Assembly: GCF_934754915.1 (NCBI RefSeq)
Contig: NZ_CAKVKB010000123.1
Location: forward strand, 1-10,182
Direction: 5' to 3'
DNA length: 10,182 bases
Source: an uncultured Clostridium sp.
GTDB lineage: Bacteria > Bacillota > Clostridia > Clostridiales > Clostridiaceae
Shown here: positions 6,262 through 10,182 of the stretch, one piece after another
Position numbering within the stretch: position 1 is the first letter of the stretch
Layout of the letters: the number at the start of each line of letters is the position of its first letter
Position numbers and translations under genes: made by a program
Notes under the pieces: model-generated
Databases searched by the model: none
Told to the model about the DNA's origin: nothing
Seen by the model: only the letters and a program-made list of their open reading frames with translations

Positions 6262-8061
6262 TTAGTTGTTTACAATATCAAATATATTTTCTAGAAGCTG
6301 TTTTTCCAATATAAAGCTCATAGATGCTGGATTTATTACAACACCATCATAATTTACAGCTTGTTTTATTATATCATTATAAGATGCAAGACAGTAGTGG
6401 AATTTATCCTTTGCATAAATCTTTTCAGCTTCTTTTTCGTTAGAAAACATAGGAATATACATTTTATGAGTATCTTTATTTTCTATAGTATAAAAATTCA
6501 TTATTTTATCTTTGGCATGTACTTCTTGCTTTTCACCTGATACATCTGCATTATGTATTATTGCTGCTTCATGTGTATAATAAATTTTATCATTCTTTGC
6601 AACATCTATTTCTTTTTCATCATCATATCTCATAGGAATTATAAACAATCCTTTTCCAGCTTCAGTTTTCTTAAGTTTTAATGTTATACGCCTGAAATCA
6701 AAATCATATAAAGTGAGATTCTCAACATCTTCATCTTCAAAAAACATGTTCATAATTTCATCTTTCATATTTCTCTTTACAAGTATATCAAAAATGAATT
6801 TACTCATAAGTATACTGTCATTTTTTCTTGCGAAAAGCATTAATCCTTTATTATCTTTTATTATAGGAACTTTTTTGTCTTTAAGCATTTGAGGAAGTTC
6901 AGTTTCTTCCCACTTTTCCTGTTTCTTTTCATTTTCTCTTTTAAGCTGTTCTGACTGCTCTTTTAAAACTTTCAATGATTCTTTATTAACTTTAAAATTT
7001 ATTGTTCCACAATTTATACAGATCTCATTTACGTGGGCTTTTTCTAACAGTTTCATAAGATCGTTAAAATTATAGGTGTATAAGTCCCATCCATCTTTTA
7101 AATTGAAATTAATTTTTTCAAGAGCCATTGCTTCAACTTTGTCAGTAAATACATATACTCCTGGATTTAAAGTTTTAGTATTTTCATTTTTTGAACTTAT
7201 ATAAACTGGAAGCTCAGCCTGCTCTGCATTAGATTTTTTCATAGGAACTATAAATGTTGTATTAATTATAGACTTTATCATTGCATTTTCAAGATTACAT
7301 CTTATTTTATCTGCTCCTTCATAGTTTACATTTCTTCTTATTTCTTGGAAGAATGCAGACATACAATATTGAGTTTCTGGATTTATGAGATGTTTTACAA
7401 ACTTTTGCTCATATTTCTCTGTAATACTTTCTTTGCTAAAATAATAAGGTCTTGTAATTCCATCACTGAAACACATTCCCTTATATCCTTTTCTAAAAAG
7501 ATCCTCTATTTCATTTTTAAATTCTTCTTTTTTTATTTCAACTATTTCAACATCATAATAGATTTTTTTCAGATTTTCCTTTATTACTTCCTTATATGTA
7601 TCATATACTAGAATATGTTCGCATCCTTTATCCATAAATGGAAGGCCTGTTGTTTTAGACATTACTTTCCATAGTGTATCTTTTCCAAAAATCTTTCCAA
7701 GAAAAATTTTTCTAAATACAGCCATAGTGGAATAGAACCACATATAATCCTTTTCATTACCCTTCTTTTTTAAATCGGGCATAATGCTGTTTTCTATATA
7801 ACCTAAAACAAATATATTTTCTGACAGAGATGATTCTTTCATCATTGAAATTCCATGATCAGAATCGTGTAATATCCTCTGCAATAATTCATTACATTTT
7901 TCATTTGTTAGTATATAGCCTTTTTTATTATGATTCTGACTCTCATTTTCTACAGTTTTTTCTCTCATATGATCACATGATTTTTCTTTTATTTCTGAAT
8001 CTTTTGCTATAACTTCTTTGTTTTTCTTTACTTCTTTTTTAAATGCATCAAATATCCCCAT
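6262..8061 (-). CDS. Large protein with three SseB-like domains
   Basis: This 599-residue protein has no signal peptide or membrane helix and is probably cytoplasmic. After a Lys/Glu-rich N-terminal tail (about 8-48) I see three copies of a pattern like the SseB N-terminal domain: a strand with Tyr/Phe and an acidic turn, a helix, a second strand, a helix, then a strand ending in a glycine turn. They are at about 148-208 (HILVYDTYKEVI ... FKNEIEDLFRKGYKGM), 300-358 (GVYVFTDKVEAMA ... FNDLMKLLEKAHVNEICIN) and 535-584 (YIPMFSNEKEAEKI ... YNDIIKQAVNYDGVVINPAS). Each has further beta-rich sequence before it. A highly charged, probably helical linker (367-390) follows the second copy. SseB-type domains occur in the E. 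coli enhanced serine sensitivity protein and in many firmicute proteins of unknown role. Ordinary SseB proteins are much shorter, so the tandem layout is unusual. The start is supported by AAGGAGG eight bases before the ATG. The neighbouring glycosyltransferase does not tell its role. Domain assignment is from pattern only. Confidence 0.7.
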   Translation of the reverse strand: MGIFDAFKKEVKKNKEVIAKDSEIKEKSCDHMREKTVENESQNHNKKGYILTNEKCNELLQRILHDSDHGISMMKESSLSENIFVLGYIENSIMPDLKKKGNEKDYMWFYSTMAVFRKIFLGKIFGKDTLWKVMSKTTGLPFMDKGCEHILVYDTYKEVIKENLKKIYYDVEIVEIKKEEFKNEIEDLFRKGYKGMCFSDGITRPYYFSKESITEKYEQKFVKHLINPETQYCMSAFFQEIRRNVNYEGADKIRCNLENAMIKSIINTTFIVPMKKSNAEQAELPVYISSKNENTKTLNPGVYVFTDKVEAMALEKINFNLKDGWDLYTYNFNDLMKLLEKAHVNEICINCGTINFKVNKESLKVLKEQSEQLKRENEKKQEKWEETELPQMLKDKKVPIIKDNKGLMLFARKNDSILMSKFIFDILVKRNMKDEIMNMFFEDEDVENLTLYDFDFRRITLKLKKTEAGKGLFIIPMRYDDEKEIDVAKNDKIYYTHEAAIIHNADVSGEKQEVHAKDKIMNFYTIENKDTHKMYIPMFSNEKEAEKIYAKDKFHYCLASYNDIIKQAVNYDGVVINPASMSFILEKQLLENIFDIVNN

Positions 8062-8091
8062 GTATCCTTCCTCCTTAGAATTATTCGCACA

Positions 8092-8147
8092 GATTTCAAT
8101 TAAAATATAGCAGAATCTAATTCCTATTATATATTATAATTGAAATC
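8092..8147. repeat. Inverted repeat around the promoter of the SseB-like gene
   Basis: GATTTCAATTA (8092-8102) and TAATTGAAATC (8137-8147) are exact 11-base inverted copies, 34 bases apart. One arm lies in the spacer of the predicted promoter and the other a little downstream of it. This is where a looping or paired-site repressor might bind. The arms are AT-rich, so it may be chance. Confidence 0.35.
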
Positions 8148-8155
8148 CTATACAA
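8126..8155 (-). promoter_or_regulatory. Promoter of the SseB-like gene
   Basis: TTGTAT (8155-8150), an 18-base spacer and a perfect TATAAT (8131-8126) lie on the minus strand about 65-95 bases upstream of the ATG at 8061. Confidence 0.5.
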
Positions 8156-8185
8156 TTACCATAAATAGATAGCTTTGTATTAATT

Positions 8186-8372
8186 TTTATTCATTCACCG
8201 ACTTATCCTAAAGGTGCATTTTGGATATTGTCTTGATTTATATCCTGAATATAGAGATAAATTTTGTGCAGTATTTCATTTTCTTATTGCTGATATCACA
8301 AAAAATGAAATCAATATTCAAGCTGTTATATATAGAGGAAAAAAGATTGATGAATTTAAAATATACACATAA
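8186..8372 (+). pseudogene. Decayed C-terminal gene remnant, family not identified
   Basis: This is the only plus-strand coding trace. The frame ending at TAA 8370-8372 reads as a plausible protein tail: GYCLDLYPEYRDKFCAVF, then ADITKNEINIQAVIYRGK and IDEFKIYT. Just upstream, another frame reads IHSPTYPKGAF and joins it naturally if one T of the T4 run at 8219-8222 is removed, giving ...PKGAFGYCLDL.... The upstream frame has no start codon and stops at 8162-8164. A GTG at 8214 would give 52 residues, but no ribosome binding site precedes it. The alternating beta pattern and closing IDEF resemble the tails of some calcineurin-like phosphoesterases, but this is only an impression. The 5' part of the gene is gone, replaced by the minus-strand promoter region. 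It ends 10 bases before a long hairpin that could have been its terminator. Confidence 0.5.
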
Positions 8373-8382
8373 TTGTTAAACA

Positions 8383-8443
8383 AAAAATCAATAAATCTGC
8401 TATAATATTTCAAACAAAGAAAGCAGCAGATTTATTGATTTTT
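8383..8443. terminator. Bidirectional 19-bp terminator hairpin
   Basis: A perfect 19-bp stem (8383-8401 with 8425-8443, core TCAATAAATCTGCT) has a 23-base loop and T-runs at the outer 3' side on both strands. On the minus strand it lies 40 bases after the flavodoxin-like gene. On the plus strand it is just after the decayed remnant. It can serve both directions. Confidence 0.85.
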
Positions 8444-8482
8444 CAAAATTGGCATAATGTTTGCTTATATTTATCTTATGGT

Positions 8483-8971
8483 TTATTTTTTAAATAATTC
8501 TACGCATTTTTCAGCTATTCTTCTTCCAAATACTCTGAACATTTCTCGGCTTTCTTCAAATGTATCTCTTAGGGCTACTGGTCCAAGATGTATATAAGGA
8601 TCACCAAGAGAAGACCCACCTGAATATACTAGCATACCTTTTACCATAAGATGATTAATTATTGTAAGAATTGCACTATCTGCTCCTCCCTGCTGAAAAT
8701 TTGCAGTTGCAAATGCACCACCAATTTTGCCTGAAAGATTATATTCCCATGATTCATCAAACCATTTTTTTATCTGCCAGCATGTATTAGCATAATAAGT
8801 AGGAGTTCCAAAAATAACTGCCCTGCTTGATTTTATGTAATCCTGATCAACTTTATCTATTGGAAACAGTTTTACTTCTATATTATCAATACTTCTCATG
8901 CCTTTTTCAATTTCTTTTGCCATTTCTAATGTTTTTCCTGTTTTACTGTAATAAATAATTGCTAAATTCAT
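8483..8971 (-). CDS. Flavodoxin-like FMN protein, WrbA/quinone-reductase type
   Basis: This 162-residue single-domain flavodoxin fold protein probably binds FMN. The phosphate-binding loop is YYSKTGKT (7-14) after the first strand. The 50s loop GTPTYYAN (55-62) and the stretch GGSSLGDPY (118-126) are typical of the flavodoxin/WrbA/NADPH-dependent FMN reductase group, where these loops hold the isoalloxazine ring. It should be a cytosolic electron carrier or NAD(P)H-dependent quinone or flavin reductase. Partner and donor are not evident from the neighbours. The length is normal for a short flavodoxin and shorter than typical WrbA (about 200). The ATG at 8971 is preceded by GGAAAGG at a rather long 12-base spacing. 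The gene stands alone, with its own promoter upstream and a strong hairpin downstream. I am sure of the fold and less sure of the reaction. Confidence 0.88.
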   Translation of the reverse strand: MNLAIIYYSKTGKTLEMAKEIEKGMRSIDNIEVKLFPIDKVDQDYIKSSRAVIFGTPTYYANTCWQIKKWFDESWEYNLSGKIGGAFATANFQQGGADSAILTIINHLMVKGMLVYSGGSSLGDPYIHLGPVALRDTFEESREMFRVFGRRIAEKCVELFKK

Positions 8972-9050
8972 TTTTAAATTATACCTTTCCTTTATTCAAT
9001 ACTATTACTTGTGGATATTTCATAATTATGATTTTATATACATATATTAA

Positions 9051-9079
9051 TATATAGTATTTATGCTTGCTTATAACAA
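9051..9079 (-). promoter_or_regulatory. Possible promoter of the flavodoxin-like gene
   Basis: TTGTTA (9079-9074), a 17-base spacer and TATATA (9056-9051) on the minus strand lie about 80-108 bases upstream of the start codon. The match is moderate in an AT-rich stretch. Confidence 0.4.
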
Positions 9080-9151
9080 GATATATGTTGAGTTAATTTT
9101 GGCATTTATACTTATATGAAAAATCCTCGCCTATTTTAATTAATACAAAAA

Positions 9152-9186
9152 ATCACTAAACTTCTTTCATGAATCTGTTTAGTGAT
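9152..9186 (-). terminator. Terminator of the 6-phospho-beta-glucosidase gene
   Basis: A 10-bp stem ATCACTAAAC/GTTTAGTGAT (9152-9161 with 9177-9186) with a 15-base loop is followed on the minus strand by six T residues. It begins 56 bases past the stop codon of the glycosidase and separates that unit from the flavodoxin-like gene. Confidence 0.8.
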
Positions 9187-9241
9187 CTTTTGCCAATTAT
9201 TCTAAATCAAATAAATATGTCTATTTTAATTTTAATTGCCT

Positions 9242-10182
9242 TTATAGTTCTTCACCATTAGTTTCTATTACTTTCTTGTACCAGTAATAGCTGTCTTTTG
9301 GAGTACGATTTAATGATCCACCAACTTCATCTCTATCAACATATACAAATCCATATCTCTTTTGATATCCATTAAGCCAGCTTAATAAATCTGTAAATGA
9401 CCATGTACAATAAGCAAGTACATTACATCCATCATCTATTGCTTCTTTTAATGCTTCAATATGAGCCTTTAAGTAAGCAATTCTATATGGATCATGTATT
9501 TTTCCATTTTCAACTTTATCAAATGCTCCTAGTCCATTTTCTGAAATTACAATTGGAAGATAATAACGGCTTGTTATTATTCTGCAGGCCATTCTTAAAC
9601 CTTGAGGATCTATTGTCCAATCCCAGTCAGTTTTCTTTAAATATGGATTATTTGCACTCTTGAATAAACCTGGTTTTCCTTCTTCAGTGCTTGTACCCTT
9701 CTTACCAGTTGTATTCATTTCACCTAATCCAACACCATCTTCAGGATTATATTGAACACATGCAGTCTGGTAATAGTTAACTCCCATGAAATCAAAACCT
9801 TTTGCTGCTTCAAGCATAAGTTCTGAATCTCCTTCAGCAATTTCAGGTGCTATACCTTTCTTTTCAAGATATTTTAATACTGTAATAGGATATCTTCCAT
9901 ATGCATATGCATCCATCCACCAGAAACTCATATTTTCTGAATGATTCATTTGTGCTAAAGCATTTTTAGGATCACAATCAACGCTATAGCTTGGTGAGAA
10001 TGCAAAGCTTGCACCTATCTTACCGTTTAATCCCATTTTCTTATATGCTATAACAGTTTTTGCATGAGCAATAAAAGCATGGTGATTAACTTGATAGAAC
10101 ATTTTTTCATCATTCTTTTTCATAGGAGGATGAGTTGCTCTAAGCCATCCATGTTCAGTAAATACATTCTGTTCATTTAAAG
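9242..10182 (-). CDS. 6-phospho-beta-glucosidase (GH1), 5' end outside the window
   Basis: The frame is open to the window edge. The ATG at 10123 is internal, because 19 further codons upstream (LNEQNVFTEHGWLRATHPP) continue the GH1 sequence. That stretch holds the acid/base Glu of the NE motif (codon 10174-10172). The nucleophile Glu is in VISENGLG (codon 9541-9539). The motif SWLNGYQKRYGF near the C-terminus has Ser, Lys and Tyr with the 7 and 2 residue spacing that binds the 6-phosphate in LacG and related enzymes, so this is a 6-phospho-beta-glucosidase rather than a plain beta-glucosidase. Other family marks are GVNYYQT and TWSFTDLLSWLNG. About 312 residues of an expected ~475-480 are present. 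The enzyme cleaves phosphorylated cellobiose, salicin or arbutin-type sugars in the cytosol after PTS uptake; the PTS genes or an antiterminator may lie upstream outside the window. Relatives are called bglA, bglH or ascB; I cannot choose among these. Confidence 0.95.
   Translation of the reverse strand, partial: LNEQNVFTEHGWLRATHPPMKKNDEKMFYQVNHHAFIAHAKTVIAYKKMGLNGKIGASFAFSPSYSVDCDPKNALAQMNHSENMSFWWMDAYAYGRYPITVLKYLEKKGIAPEIAEGDSELMLEAAKGFDFMGVNYYQTACVQYNPEDGVGLGEMNTTGKKGTSTEEGKPGLFKSANNPYLKKTDWDWTIDPQGLRMACRIITSRYYLPIVISENGLGAFDKVENGKIHDPYRIAYLKAHIEALKEAIDDGCNVLAYCTWSFTDLLSWLNGYQKRYGFVYVDRDEVGGSLNRTPKDSYYWYKKVIETNGEEL

Noticed and set aside
8061..8483. CRISPR, riboswitch or RNA gene in the 420-base gap
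   Set aside because: The gap is explained by a promoter with an inverted repeat, a decayed coding remnant and a terminator hairpin. No spaced direct repeats or riboswitch-like core were seen.
9242..10123. Complete glycosidase starting at ATG 10123
   Set aside because: The frame continues upstream with GH1 sequence, including the catalytic NE, to the window edge, so the ATG is internal.

Overview
The window is very AT-rich, with short AT-rich intergenic gaps, AGGAGG-like ribosome binding sites and heavy use of AGA, ATA and AAA codons. This fits a low-G+C anaerobic firmicute of the Clostridium type; a fusobacterium has similar features and cannot be excluded from sequence alone. All recognisable intact genes lie on the minus strand, so transcription runs from right to left. 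The only plus-strand coding trace is a decayed fragment near 8.2-8.4 kb.

From right to left: (1) 9242-10182, the 3' two thirds of a GH1 6-phospho-beta-glucosidase, cut by the window edge and closed by a hairpin terminator at 9152-9186. (2) 8483-8971, a stand-alone flavodoxin-like FMN protein with its own promoter and a 19-bp hairpin downstream. (3) 8186-8372, a start-less, frameshifted plus-strand remnant. (4) 6262-8061, a 599-residue protein that appears to carry three SseB-like domains. (5) 5102-6096, a family 2 glycosyltransferase whose body is intact but whose frame is broken by an A7 tract just after the start codon; a 15-bp terminator hairpin follows. (6) 525-4690, a MarR regulator and two ABC half-transporters forming one multidrug-exporter-type operon, with a near-consensus promoter, dyad elements near marR and a strong terminator at 473-503. 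(7) 55-345, a truncated YdcF/DUF218 gene.

The best-understood unit is marR-ABC-ABC. The two half-transporters overlap by 14 bases and have complementary nucleotide-site defects: D for E in Walker B and Q for H in the H-loop of the first, LSQGQ in the second. This is the known arrangement of heterodimeric exporters such as TM287/288, LmrCD and BmrCD. MarR probably represses its own operon through dyads around its promoter and leader. The beta-glucosidase would hydrolyse 6-phospho-beta-glucosides delivered by a PTS that must lie outside the window.

The points most worth checking are the possible on/off A-tract in the glycosyltransferase and the multi-SseB-like protein next to it, whose function I cannot assign. 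Several small decayed fragments (ydcF, the plus-strand remnant, a 55-codon frame upstream of marR) suggest that gene loss has occurred here. I found no tRNA, rRNA, CRISPR array, insertion sequence or recognisable riboswitch.
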